Source: Aquitalea aquatilis (lineage in GTDB: Bacteria; Pseudomonadota; Gammaproteobacteria; Burkholderiales; Chromobacteriaceae). Taken from it: DNA of 64,000 bases. The stretch covers positions 3,472,001-3,536,000 of the forward strand of contig NZ_CP039731.1 in assembly GCF_005155025.1 (NCBI RefSeq), in the 5' to 3' direction. The notes under the pieces were generated by a model. The model did no database searches. It was given only the letters and a program-made list of their open reading frames with translations, and had not been told where the DNA came from. Both the position numbers and the translations under genes were made by a program. Shown here piece after piece: positions 19,532 to 27,743 of the stretch. How positions within the stretch are numbered: the stretch's first letter is position 1; each line of letters opens with the position of its first letter.

Positions 19532-20893
19532 ATGAATTCGCTTGAATTGCGCGCCAGCCTAGGGCTGGCCGGTATTTACGCCCTGCGCATGCTGGGCATG
19601 TTCCTGATCCTGCCGGTATTTGCCATTTATGCGCAGACCCTGCACGGAGCCGACAATCACGCACTGATCGGCCTGGCACTAGGCAGCTACGGCCTCACCC
19701 AGGCCCTGCTGCAATTGCCGCTGGGCATGCTGTCCGACCGCATTGGTCGCAAAAAGGTGATTTACGGCGGGCTGGTGCTGTTTGCCATCGGCAGCTTTGT
19801 GGCTGCCGGCGCACACGATATCGTCACCCTCACCATCGGCCGCGTCATTCAGGGTTCCGGTGCCATCTCCGCCGCCATTACCGCCCTGCTGGCCGACCTC
19901 ACCCGCGAAGAAAACCGCACCCGCGCCATGGCCATGATAGGCATGAGCATCGGCACCACCTTTGCCGTCAGCCTGGTTGCCGGCCCGCTGCTGGCGCAGT
20001 ACATCGGTGTCAACGGCATCTTCGCTCTCACCGGCATTCTGTCGCTGGCCGCGCTGGTGGGCGTATGGCTGATCATTCCCGACCCGGCCATTTCGCGCTT
20101 CCACTCCGACACCGAAGCCAATACCAAGCGGCTGCCGGCTGTGCTGAAGAACCCGCAGCTGCTGCGCCTCAATTACGGCATATTCGCCCTGCATGCGGCG
20201 CAGATGGCCATGTTCGTCACCATCCCCTTCGCCCTGATCAAGACCGCAGGCCTCGACAAGGCCCACCACTGGGAGGTCTACCTGCCAGTCACCGTCATCG
20301 GCTTTCTGCTGATGGTGCCGGCCATTATCTACGGCGAGAAAAAGTCCAGACTGAAGCAGGTATTCATCGCCGCCATCGCCATCATGACCATCGCCCAGCT
20401 GGGCATGGCCCTGGCGCTGGACAGTTTCTGGCAGATCGTGGTGTGGCTGGGCCTGTATTTCATCGCCTTCAACATCCTGGAAGCCACCCTGCCCTCGCTG
20501 ATTTCGAAAATCGCACCAGCCGATGCCAAGGGCACCGCCATCGGTGTGTATAATACGGCGCAGTCCTTTGGCCTGTTCATGGGTGCCGCAGCTGGCGGCT
20601 GGCTCTACGGCCACTACGGCGCAGCCGGCGTATTCGGCTTTACCAGCGTGCTGATGGCCAGCTGGCTGCTGGCCTCGTTCAGCATGCAGGCCCCGCAGGC
20701 CGTGCGTTCGGTGATGTTTCACATCGGCGAAGACTGGCGTGGCAGCTCGCAGCAGCTATCCCAGCAGCTGTCGGCCCTGGCCGGTGTCAGCGAAGCGGTG
20801 GTGGTGCTGGAAGACCGTGTCGCCTACCTGAAGGTATCGCAGCAAACCTGGGACGAAGCCGCAGTAAAACAGCTGATCCAAGCTACTTATTAA
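19532..20893 (+). CDS. MFS transporter with C-terminal domain, YajR-like
   Basis: About 453 aa from the ATG at 19532 (MNSLELRASLGLAG); a start 48 nt upstream is possible. Twelve helices with the classical motif GMLSDRIGRKKVIYGG after helix 2 and IGRVIQGSGA in helix 4. After the last helix (about residue 388) there is a soluble tail of about 65 residues (HIGEDWRGSSQQLSQQL...). E. coli YajR has a ferredoxin-like YAM domain in this position, so this protein is probably of that type. In Neisseriales the gene often lies between uvrA and ssb. Substrate unknown. Confidence 0.88.
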   Translation: MNSLELRASLGLAGIYALRMLGMFLILPVFAIYAQTLHGADNHALIGLALGSYGLTQALLQLPLGMLSDRIGRKKVIYGGLVLFAIGSFVAAGAHDIVTLTIGRVIQGSGAISAAITALLADLTREENRTRAMAMIGMSIGTTFAVSLVAGPLLAQYIGVNGIFALTGILSLAALVGVWLIIPDPAISRFHSDTEANTKRLPAVLKNPQLLRLNYGIFALHAAQMAMFVTIPFALIKTAGLDKAHHWEVYLPVTVIGFLLMVPAIIYGEKKSRLKQVFIAAIAIMTIAQLGMALALDSFWQIVVWLGLYFIAFNILEATLPSLISKIAPADAKGTAIGVYNTAQSFGLFMGAAAGGWLYGHYGAAGVFGFTSVLMASWLLASFSMQAPQAVRSVMFHIGEDWRGSSQQLSQQLSALAGVSEAVVVLEDRVAYLKVSQQTWDEAAVKQLIQATY

Positions 20894-20987
20894 TGCCAGC
20901 GCGGCTATTGCCACAGCGTGTCTGGCCCTACAATCACGCGTCGGCCGTGTCCGGCGCAGCATCATTGAATCGAATCGGAGACCCCAC

Positions 20988-21443
20988 ATGAACAGCATCA
21001 CTTTTGACGGACGCCTGGCGGCAGACGCCGAACTGCGCTACACCCCCAGTGGCGAACCGGTGCTGAGCTTCCGCGTGGCCAGCGACATCGGCTTTGGCGA
21101 GCGCAAGACCACCAACTGGTTTAGCTGCCAGGTATGGGGCAAGCGCGGCGAATCGCTGAAGAACTTCCTCAGCAAGGGCCAGCAAGTCACCGTGTACGGT
21201 CAGCTCACCTTGCGCGAATGGCAGAACAAGGAAGGCCAGAAACAGCTGTCGCCCGACGTGCGCGTGAATGAACTGAGCCTGCAAGGCGGCAAGCGCGAAG
21301 GTGGCTCGTCCATGGACGACAACTACGCTTACGGCGAACCGGCAGCCCAGTCCCGCCCGGCCGCACCACCGGCAGCCCCGCGCCGCATGGAAGCCAAGGC
21401 TGCGCCCAAGCTGGATGACATGGACGACGACATCCCGTTCTGA
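20988..21443 (+). CDS. ssb: single-stranded DNA-binding protein
   Basis: 151 aa. An OB-fold domain occupies residues 1 to about 105 (NSITFDGRLAADAELRYTPS at the start, TNWFSCQVWGKRGE in the middle). A flexible Pro/Ala/Arg linker follows, then the acidic tip DDMDDDIPF that binds repair and replication partners. It acts as a tetramer on replication and repair intermediates. GAATCGGAGA precedes the start. A strong terminator follows within 40 nt. Confidence 0.97.
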   Translation: MNSITFDGRLAADAELRYTPSGEPVLSFRVASDIGFGERKTTNWFSCQVWGKRGESLKNFLSKGQQVTVYGQLTLREWQNKEGQKQLSPDVRVNELSLQGGKREGGSSMDDNYAYGEPAAQSRPAAPPAAPRRMEAKAAPKLDDMDDDIPF

Positions 21444-21479
21444 GATACGCCCAAGAGTAATGGGTAAAGCACGCCCCCG

Positions 21480-21502
21480 AAACCCCCGCCCTGCGGGGGT
21501 TT
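21480..21502 (+). terminator. terminator after ssb
   Basis: AAACCCCCGC-3-GCGGGGGTTT, a perfect 10-bp stem 36 nt after the ssb stop. The T-run is short but the stem is strong. Confidence 0.85.
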
Positions 21503-21816
21503 ATGCATTCTGGCGCCGCAAAAGGGAGTGCTCACGCCGACACCGATGGAAGCCGGCCTGCTAGCCGAGTTCCGACAGGAGCGGACGATTGCAGGCATTA
21601 ATGAAGAAAAGCTAACAAAAACCCTGCTGCGGTGTCGTGCCTCCTAGCCATAGCCTTGCACCAGGGACGCGCTGCTATTTTGTCAGCCGCTCTCACTACA
21701 TCAGCTTTTGCTCTCACAGAGTCCATGAAGCATCCTGCCAAGCAGGGGCTATACAGGCCGCTGCTCAAGAACTCCCCACAGCTATCCCATCAGGAGTGAT
21801 CAGCAACGCCCATTGA
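21503..21816. other. intergenic region, 314 nt
   Basis: Lies between the ssb terminator and the 3' end of the minus-strand SDR gene. I see no gene, clear promoter or hairpin. Confidence 0.5.
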
Positions 21817-22878
21817 TTAACCGGGCTTGTCATGACCAGGCTTGTGCATCTCCCCTCGCCTGGCTCTGTGTTGGATCCACAAAACCTCGTCTGCCAAGGT
21901 TTCCTCCATGGGTCTGAAGCCCAAACCGAAGCTCTCCCGAATTTTTTCCGCTGAAAATTTTCTTCCGTAGTCGTTTGCCATATTGCTTACCATGGCCAAG
22001 CTGAGTAATACAGGCCTGCCCGTCAATCGGGCATAGAGCTCTTGCAGGGACGCGATGACATACAACATGAGACGGGGCAGTTTGCGGCGCGGGGCCGGCA
22101 CACCACTTACGGCTTCCATCGTTTGCAAAAGCCTGGCCATGGTCACCGGGTGGCCTGCAGCCAAATAGCGCTCGCCCCGTTCCCCCGTTTTACTGGATGC
22201 CAAAGCGACCTGCGCGACATCTCGGGCATCAACCACCGAAAACGCAGCATCAATGACTCCCGGAATTTTTTGCTGCAGGTAATCCTGTACGAACTGCCCA
22301 GCCGAAGTCGGGCCAAGATCGCCCGGGCCATGCATCCAGCCAGGCAGAACAAGGGAGATGTGCATGTCCTGATGGCTGTCGAGAAAAGCGAATATCACCG
22401 CGTCGGTTTCGATTTTGCTGCGGTAATAGTCATCCGGTGCCGCTTCACGTGCCAGCACCATGGTTTCGTCGGTCAACCCTGTTGCGTGGCGGCCCAGTAC
22501 CGCGATGGAGCTAATATGGACCATGCGCCGAATACCAGCTGCATATGCCTGGTTCAGCAGGTTTTGCGTACCCTCGACATTGGTTTTGTGCAGGGCGGCC
22601 AGATGGCGGCCACCTTTGTAGCTTTCACGAAAATAAGCTGCGGTATGAAAAATAACTTCGCACCCCTGCAACGCTGCGGCAAAACCCTCCACCTGGGTGA
22701 GATCGCCCACCACCACCTCTAAGCGCTTACCGATCAGCTCCCCGAACTGCTCGGTGGCTTTCTGTTCTGACCTAGCCAAAGCCTTGACCCGATAACCTTG
22801 CGCGAGCAGCAAACGAACAAGATTGTTACCCAGCAGTCCAGTCGCTCCGGTGACAAATGCGATTTTTTCTTGCGGCAT
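21817..22878 (-). CDS. extended short-chain dehydrogenase/epimerase-like protein
   Basis: A 353-aa NAD(P)-dependent extended SDR. The N-terminal Rossmann motif is TGATGLLGNN. The active-site Tyr and Lys occur in DDYYRSKIETD, with the upstream Ser in HISSIAVLG. The HTAAYFRESY segment resembles dihydroflavonol-reductase-like members. The substrate is not predictable. It is divergent from a MerR-type gene whose operator-like dyad overlaps the likely promoter, so it is probably induced by that regulator. Confidence 0.88.
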   Translation of the reverse strand: MPQEKIAFVTGATGLLGNNLVRLLLAQGYRVKALARSEQKATEQFGELIGKRLEVVVGDLTQVEGFAAALQGCEVIFHTAAYFRESYKGGRHLAALHKTNVEGTQNLLNQAYAAGIRRMVHISSIAVLGRHATGLTDETMVLAREAAPDDYYRSKIETDAVIFAFLDSHQDMHISLVLPGWMHGPGDLGPTSAGQFVQDYLQQKIPGVIDAAFSVVDARDVAQVALASSKTGERGERYLAAGHPVTMARLLQTMEAVSGVPAPRRKLPRLMLYVIASLQELYARLTGRPVLLSLAMVSNMANDYGRKFSAEKIRESFGLGFRPMEETLADEVLWIQHRARRGEMHKPGHDKPG

Positions 22879-22951
22879 GTTTTTCCCTGAGCGTTAGCTC
22901 ATAAAAAGGCATTGTGGAAGGCAGCCATGGCTGCTCAACGGGGCACTGTAA

Positions 22952-22973
22952 ACATTGGTGTATAGTCCAAGGT
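22952..22973. promoter_or_regulatory. MerR-type operator dyad in divergent promoter
   Basis: ACATTGG-8-CCAAGGT, 6 of 7 symmetric. On the minus strand it overlaps TTGACC followed about 18-20 nt later by TTTACA/TACAGT. The unusually long spacer is the hallmark of MerR-controlled promoters. It points to the SDR gene as target. Confidence 0.6.
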
Positions 22974-23003
22974 CAAGGCAAAATTTATCGGGAGCGCTTG
23001 ATC

Positions 23004-23363
23004 GTGCGGATCGGGGAGTTGGCAGAGCAGACGGGGATGACGCGTGATGCCATCCGTTTCTATGAACGGATCGGCCTTATCAAGTCCGAGCGCGGTCCGG
23101 AAGGCCGCCACGGCTACCGCCGGTACGATGTTTCAGCGGTTCGACGGCTGGGCTTGATCAAGAAAGCCAAGGCTTTGGGGTTTTCACTTGGAGAAATTCA
23201 AGAACTACTGGAGGCATGGGCCAATCACAGCTTCCGTCCGGAACAGAAGCGCGCAGTCATTGCCGACAAGATTGCGGTAATCGAGCAAAAAATCTTCGAA
23301 CTACAGGAGCTTTCCAGTGAGCTCAAACTGGCTTTGGCCGGCATCCGTGACGAGTGTCAATAA
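23004..23363 (+). CDS. MerR-family transcriptional regulator
   Basis: 119 aa from the GTG at 23004, chosen because GGAG lies 9 nt upstream and the MerR fold begins there (VRIGELAEQTGMT). The winged HTH spans residues 1-70 (IRFYERIGLI, then RYDVSAVRRLGLIKKAKALG). A coiled-coil dimerisation helix follows. The short C-terminal effector part has a single Cys near the end (IRDECQ), without the two-Cys metal loop of ZntR or CueR, so metal sensing is doubtful. It probably regulates the divergent SDR gene and itself. Confidence 0.88.
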   Translation: MRIGELAEQTGMTRDAIRFYERIGLIKSERGPEGRHGYRRYDVSAVRRLGLIKKAKALGFSLGEIQELLEAWANHSFRPEQKRAVIADKIAVIEQKIFELQELSSELKLALAGIRDECQ

Positions 23364-23414
23364 ATAGGCGGACCGCCTGAAGTCGGCAAGCAGCAGTCCG
23401 CCCCAACTCATTGT

Positions 23415-23452
23415 TGAAAGAAGTGAAGGGAAGCCAGCGCCTCCCCTCACTT
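23415..23452 (-). terminator. terminator of mmuM
   Basis: On the minus strand, AAGTGAGGGGA and TCCCTTCACTT form a stem (10 of 11 pairs) followed by CTTTC, about 30 nt beyond the mmuM stop. Confidence 0.7.
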
Positions 23453-23482
23453 CGACTTGATGGCGATTTGCGACGATGGGTA

Positions 23483-24376
23483 TCAGCCCAGGCTTTTAGA
23501 CAATTCGGCAATGTGCTCCGGCGTGATACCGCAGCAGCCACCGACAATGCCAGCGCCCTTGCCTACCCAGCGTTCGGCCCAAGCCAGATAGTTCTGCGGC
23601 GTCAGGTCGGCACGGATTTCATCCAGCGTGGCATTGGCCTTGGCGTCTTTCGGGGTGGGAGGGAAGGCATTGGCGTACACGCCCAGTTGCAGCTGACCAC
23701 CTTGCTGCTGCAGCACGGCATTGGCCGCATCCAGCGCGGCTTCCATCACTTCCGGCTGGCTGCAGTTGAACAGCACGGCCGCCGCGCCCAGGCGGATGGC
23801 TTCGACCACAGCTTCGCTAACCGTTTCACCAGAACGCAGGCGTGCCACGCCATCGCTGTCTTCATCCTGCAAGGTAAACGACAGCCACAAGGGCTTGTCC
23901 TGCTCGCCCAGCGCCTGGCGCACCGCACGCACCTCGGCCAGCGAGCTTTGCGTCTCGGCCAGCCACACATCCACATACGGCGTCAGGCCGGCTATCAGCA
24001 CCCGGTGAATGGCCAGCGAATCCGCCTCGTTAAACAGGTCGGGCCGGTAAGAGCCCAGCGCCGGCGGCAGCGAGCCGGCCACGGTCACCGGCTGGGCTGC
24101 CTTGTCGGCACTGCGGCGGGCCAGTTCGCCGGCCAGCGCAGCCAGTCGCTCGCCATGCTGCTCGAAACGCGGCTGGCCAATGTGAAAGGGCACCACAGCG
24201 TAGCTGTTGGTGGTAATCACCCGGGCACCGGCACTGACAAAGGCATCGTGCGCCTGCTCGACAAAATGCGGGCCTTCCAGCAGCGCCAGCGCCGACCATT
24301 CCGGCTGCTGAAACGGTGCACCAATGCGTTTGAGTTCGCGGCCCATGCCGCCATCGAGAATAAGGGTTTGGCTCAT
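23483..24376 (-). CDS. mmuM: homocysteine S-methyltransferase
   Basis: About 297 aa from the ATG at 24376 (MSQTLILDGGMG), the usual family start; two in-frame starts lie upstream. It transfers a methyl group to homocysteine, typically from S-methylmethionine, giving methionine. The zinc ligands are visible as Cys in LFNCSQPE and the C-terminal GGCCGITPEHI pair. The N-terminal DGGMGRELKRIG matches MmuM. It is divergent from an amino-acid ABC binding protein and permease, suggesting uptake of the methyl donor by that transporter rather than by MmuP. Confidence 0.93.
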   Translation of the reverse strand: MSQTLILDGGMGRELKRIGAPFQQPEWSALALLEGPHFVEQAHDAFVSAGARVITTNSYAVVPFHIGQPRFEQHGERLAALAGELARRSADKAAQPVTVAGSLPPALGSYRPDLFNEADSLAIHRVLIAGLTPYVDVWLAETQSSLAEVRAVRQALGEQDKPLWLSFTLQDEDSDGVARLRSGETVSEAVVEAIRLGAAAVLFNCSQPEVMEAALDAANAVLQQQGGQLQLGVYANAFPPTPKDAKANATLDEIRADLTPQNYLAWAERWVGKGAGIVGGCCGITPEHIAELSKSLG

Positions 24377-24464
24377 GATGTTATCCATGCATTCGACATC
24401 CACGCCGGAAAATTCCGGCATGATGAAAAAATGTTATATTCTTATAAAGAAACAAGTTGGTATT

Positions 24465-24474
24465 TATTATAATA
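24465..24474. promoter_or_regulatory. palindromic -10 element in divergent promoter region
   Basis: TATTATAATA is a perfect palindrome that contains TATAAT on both strands, in the very AT-rich 143-nt gap between mmuM and the ABC binding-protein gene. It may serve as -10 for both directions. No good -35 was found, so an activator may be needed. Confidence 0.45.
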
Positions 24475-24519
24475 GTTTGATATATAGATTAACACCCAAA
24501 CAGCATTCAAACCAAAAAA

Positions 24520-25350
24520 ATGTTCAAACGACAAACCAAGATCACCAAAACCCTCGCCGCCCTGGCCCTGCTGGCAGCCAGCCAAAGCCATGCCGGTGCC
24601 ACGCTGGACCACGTACAGAAAAGCGGCGTGCTGCGCGGCGTGCTGCTGGAAAGCTACCCTCCCTACTCCTTCCTCAACAGCAAGAACCAGCTGGATGGCT
24701 TTGATGTGGATGTGGCCAAGGCAGTGGCGAAAAAGCTGGGCGTCAAGCTGAAGCTGGATACGCCGTCCTGGGAAGTGATTGCCGCCGGCAAATGGGGTGC
24801 GCGCTGGGATATCTGCATCTGCTCGATGACGCCCAACAAGGAAAGAGCGCAGGTACTGGACTTCCCGGCGTTCTACTACAACTCGCCAGCGGTGCTGATT
24901 GCCAACATCGCCGACAAGAAAACCAGCAGCATCAAGGATCTGGAAGGCAAGAAAATTGCCGTGCAGCAAGGCTCATCCTACGAGAGCTATCTGCAAAAGA
25001 AACTGGTGATTGAAGCGCCCAATGCGGTGCAGCCCACCTACGGTTTCAACAAGGTCATCATCGCGCCCTACGACAACGAAGAGCTGGCCTACCAGGACCT
25101 GGCACTGGGTGCCGGCAAGCGCGTGGATGCGGTGATTTCCAATCTGGTGACCGCGCGTGAACGCATCAGCAAGACCGGCAAATTCCGCATCGTGGGCAGC
25201 CCGCTGTATCAGGAACCCAACTGGGTAGCCGTGGACAAGGGCGATGCGCAGTGGAATGCCCGTGTCAAACAGGTCATTACCGAGCTGAAGAAAGACGGTA
25301 CGCTCAGCGCCATTTCCAAGAAGTGGATTGGCGCCGATATCACCAACTAA
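24520..25350 (+). CDS. amino-acid ABC transporter substrate-binding protein
   Basis: A 276-aa periplasmic binding protein, SBP family 3. The signal peptide ends LLAASQSHAG. Family segments are GVLRGVLLESYPPYSF (ligand entry strand), GFDVDVAKAVAKKLGV and SMTPNKERAQVLDF. The D-rich loop and the C-terminal KKDGTLSAISKKWIG helix are standard. It lies divergent from mmuM and before a permease, so the substrate may be S-methylmethionine or methionine; this is inference from context. A terminator-like hairpin separates it from the permease and would lower permease expression. Confidence 0.92.
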   Translation: MFKRQTKITKTLAALALLAASQSHAGATLDHVQKSGVLRGVLLESYPPYSFLNSKNQLDGFDVDVAKAVAKKLGVKLKLDTPSWEVIAAGKWGARWDICICSMTPNKERAQVLDFPAFYYNSPAVLIANIADKKTSSIKDLEGKKIAVQQGSSYESYLQKKLVIEAPNAVQPTYGFNKVIIAPYDNEELAYQDLALGAGKRVDAVISNLVTARERISKTGKFRIVGSPLYQEPNWVAVDKGDAQWNARVKQVITELKKDGTLSAISKKWIGADITN

Positions 25351-25356
25351 GAATCT

Positions 25357-25397
25357 GCCCCGAGGCGGCATGCACGCGCCCGGGGCTTTCTGTTTTT
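25357..25397 (+). terminator. attenuator-like terminator between binding protein and permease
   Basis: GCCCCG / CGGGGC with an 18-nt partly paired loop and a TTTCTGTTTTT tail, starting 7 nt after the binding-protein stop. The permease starts 14 nt beyond, so partial read-through would give the usual excess of binding protein. Confidence 0.75.
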
Positions 25398-25410
25398 GTC
25401 TGTCCGTATC

Positions 25411-26187
25411 ATGAAACTGGAAAACCGATTCAGGCTGCAGGTCGGCCTGGTCATGTTGTTTCTGTTGGGTGGCTTTGTCTGGTTTGTGCAGGCCTTTGGG
25501 CTGGACTACCAGTTTGCCCTGAGCAAGCTGCCCTTGCTGGCCGGGCTGGAGTTAAGCCCGGAAGGCTTTATCCAGGGCATTCCGCTCACCCTGCTGTTAT
25601 GCCTGCTCTCCACCGTGCTGGCGGTGGCCATCGGCATGCTGTCTGCACTGGGGCGGCTGTCCAGCAACCCGCTGCTGTACGGCCTGGCCACCTTTTACAA
25701 CTCCTTTTTCAAGGGCACGCCGCTCTTGGTGCAGATTCTGCTGATCTACCTGGGTCTGCCGCAGCTGGGCGTGGTGCCCACCGCCATTCCATCCGGCGTG
25801 GCCGCCCTGGCACTCTGCTATGGTGCCTATCTGAGCGAAGTATTCCGCTCAGCCATCCTGTCGATTCACCGTGGCCAGTGGGATGCCGGCAAGGCTCTGG
25901 GACTGAAGCCACACGCCATCATGCGCCACATCATTTTGCCGCAGGCGATGAAAGTGGCCGTGCCGCCGACCTTCTCCATGTTCATTTCCATGCTGAAGGA
26001 CTCCTCGCTGGTATCGGTGATGGGGCTGTGGGAGCTGATGTTCCTGGCGCAAAGCTATGGCCGCTCGGCTTACCGCTACATGGAAATGCTGCTGACCGCC
26101 GCCATTCTGTACTGGCTGCTATCCATCGTGCTGGAGCTGTGCCAGCACCGGCTGGAGCAGAAGCTTTCAGTTTCCGCACGACGCTGA
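25411..26187 (+). CDS. amino-acid ABC transporter permease
   Basis: A 258-aa inner-membrane permease from the ATG at 25411; an in-frame TTG five codons earlier lacks support. The HisM/GlnP-type family has five or six helices. The ATPase-docking EAA loop reads SAILSIHRGQWDAGKALGLK, then HAIMRHIILPQA. The conserved segment FFKGTPLLVQILLIY is present. No ATPase gene is encoded in the neighbourhood, so the partner must be elsewhere or shared. The gene downstream is on the opposite strand. Confidence 0.93.
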   Translation: MKLENRFRLQVGLVMLFLLGGFVWFVQAFGLDYQFALSKLPLLAGLELSPEGFIQGIPLTLLLCLLSTVLAVAIGMLSALGRLSSNPLLYGLATFYNSFFKGTPLLVQILLIYLGLPQLGVVPTAIPSGVAALALCYGAYLSEVFRSAILSIHRGQWDAGKALGLKPHAIMRHIILPQAMKVAVPPTFSMFISMLKDSSLVSVMGLWELMFLAQSYGRSAYRYMEMLLTAAILYWLLSIVLELCQHRLEQKLSVSARR

Positions 26188-26362
26188 GCCATGACCACCG
26201 GGATAAGTCGGCATGGTGAGCTGGCGCAGCCTGCTCCTGAAGCAAGGAAGCCGGCGGTGCAACAACATTTTGCGGCAAAGCTGGCGGCCGCGAAGCGGCC
26301 GAAGTAGAACCCGCCCTGCACACATAGACCAGCAGCCGGGGCAGGCTTAGGTACGATGCAAA

Positions 26363-27736
26363 TCAGTGCAGCTGTGCATCCCCGCCCAGCGCCTGATACA
26401 GCGTCACCTGATTGACCAGCCGGTTGTAACGGTTTTCCAGTAGCGACACTTCGGCCTGGCGGCGGGTTTCCTGCGCATCCAGCCAGTCTTTCAGCGGTGC
26501 AGCACCGGCCTGGTAACGCAGCCGGTATAGCTGCTCGGACTGGCCGGCCAGTTGCGCCGACACCGCCAGCCGCTGTCCTTGCTGCTGATACTGGCTGCGT
26601 GCAGACAGCGCGTTTTCCACGTCGGCAAGTGCCGCGTACAGGGTCTGGCGGAAATTCACCACGGCCAGCTGGTAATCAGCCGCGCTGATCTGCGCGTTCA
26701 GCCGCATTTGCCGCCACTGCAGAAACGGCAGGGTCAGCCCTGCTCCCAGCGTGGCCAGCGGATTGCTGATCACCTGTGCCAGCCGGCTACTGCTGCTCCC
26801 CAGACTGCCGGTCAGGGAAAAATCGGGGTAGTAGGCTGCGCGGGTGGCGTCGCCATTGGCCAGCGTTTCACGCAGGCGCAGTTCGGCGGCGCGCAGATCG
26901 GGCCGACGGGCCAGCAGCTGCACCGGCAAACCGGCCGGCACATCGGGCAGATCCTGCTGTGGCAGGCTGGCCAGCGAACTCAGCACACCAAGCGGAGGGC
27001 CGTCCAGCAAGATGGCCAGCGCATTGCGGGTTTCTGCCAGTTGCTGTTGGTAGTCGTGCAGAGCCGCCTGCTGGCTGGCCAGGCTTTGCCGTACGGTCAA
27101 CACATCCAGCTGTGCCGCCGCGCCGGCCTGTTGCTTGGCCAGCACCAGCCGCAGGGCTTGCTGCTGGTAAGCGACACTGGCCTCGCCCAGCTGCAGGCGC
27201 TGCTGCAACCAGCCCTGCTTCCAGTACAGCTTGATGGTGCTGCCGATCAGGCTGAGCCGGCTGGCTGCGCGATCCTGCTCGGTCGCACGCGCTTCCCAGA
27301 CCTTGGCATCGCTCAGGTGGGACAGCCGGCCCCACAAGTCGGCCTCGTAGCTGACCGACAGGCTGGCCGCATGCGTCTGGCTGTTGACCGTGGCACCACC
27401 CAGCCGCTGGCTGGCAGAGCTGGACAGGCTGAAGGCTGGCGTGGGGGCCAGGTCGGTGGCGGCCAGGTCGGCCTTCAGCATGGCCTGCTGCACCTTGATG
27501 GCCGCCGCCGCCAGATCATTGTTGCGCACCAGCACCTGTGCAATCAGCTGGTTCAGTTCGGCATCACCAAACTGCTGCCACCAGTTATCGCCACTGATCT
27601 GGCTATTGTCCGCAGCAGCAGCGCCCTGCCACTGGCCGGGCAGCGTGACGGCCGGCACCTGATAGGGCGTTGCGGTCAGACTGGCACAGCCGGCCAGCAG
27701 CAAGCCGGCCAGCACGATGGGGTAAAGCACTTTCAT
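26363..27736 (-). CDS. outer-membrane efflux lipoprotein, OprM/NodT family
   Basis: About 457 aa from the ATG 8 nt after the macB stop; an upstream GTG in the same frame lies inside macB. The lipoprotein signal is MKVLYPIVLAGLLLAGC, with acylation at Cys17. The TolC-like trimeric channel family shows two structural repeats: long helices with LARRPDLRAAELRLRE and DYQLAVVNFRQTLYAALADV. It provides the outer-membrane exit for MacA-MacB. Third gene of the macA-macB operon. Confidence 0.93.
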   Translation of the reverse strand: MKVLYPIVLAGLLLAGCASLTATPYQVPAVTLPGQWQGAAAADNSQISGDNWWQQFGDAELNQLIAQVLVRNNDLAAAAIKVQQAMLKADLAATDLAPTPAFSLSSSASQRLGGATVNSQTHAASLSVSYEADLWGRLSHLSDAKVWEARATEQDRAASRLSLIGSTIKLYWKQGWLQQRLQLGEASVAYQQQALRLVLAKQQAGAAAQLDVLTVRQSLASQQAALHDYQQQLAETRNALAILLDGPPLGVLSSLASLPQQDLPDVPAGLPVQLLARRPDLRAAELRLRETLANGDATRAAYYPDFSLTGSLGSSSSRLAQVISNPLATLGAGLTLPFLQWRQMRLNAQISAADYQLAVVNFRQTLYAALADVENALSARSQYQQQGQRLAVSAQLAGQSEQLYRLRYQAGAAPLKDWLDAQETRRQAEVSLLENRYNRLVNQVTLYQALGGDAQLH

Positions 27737-27743
27737 TGCATTC

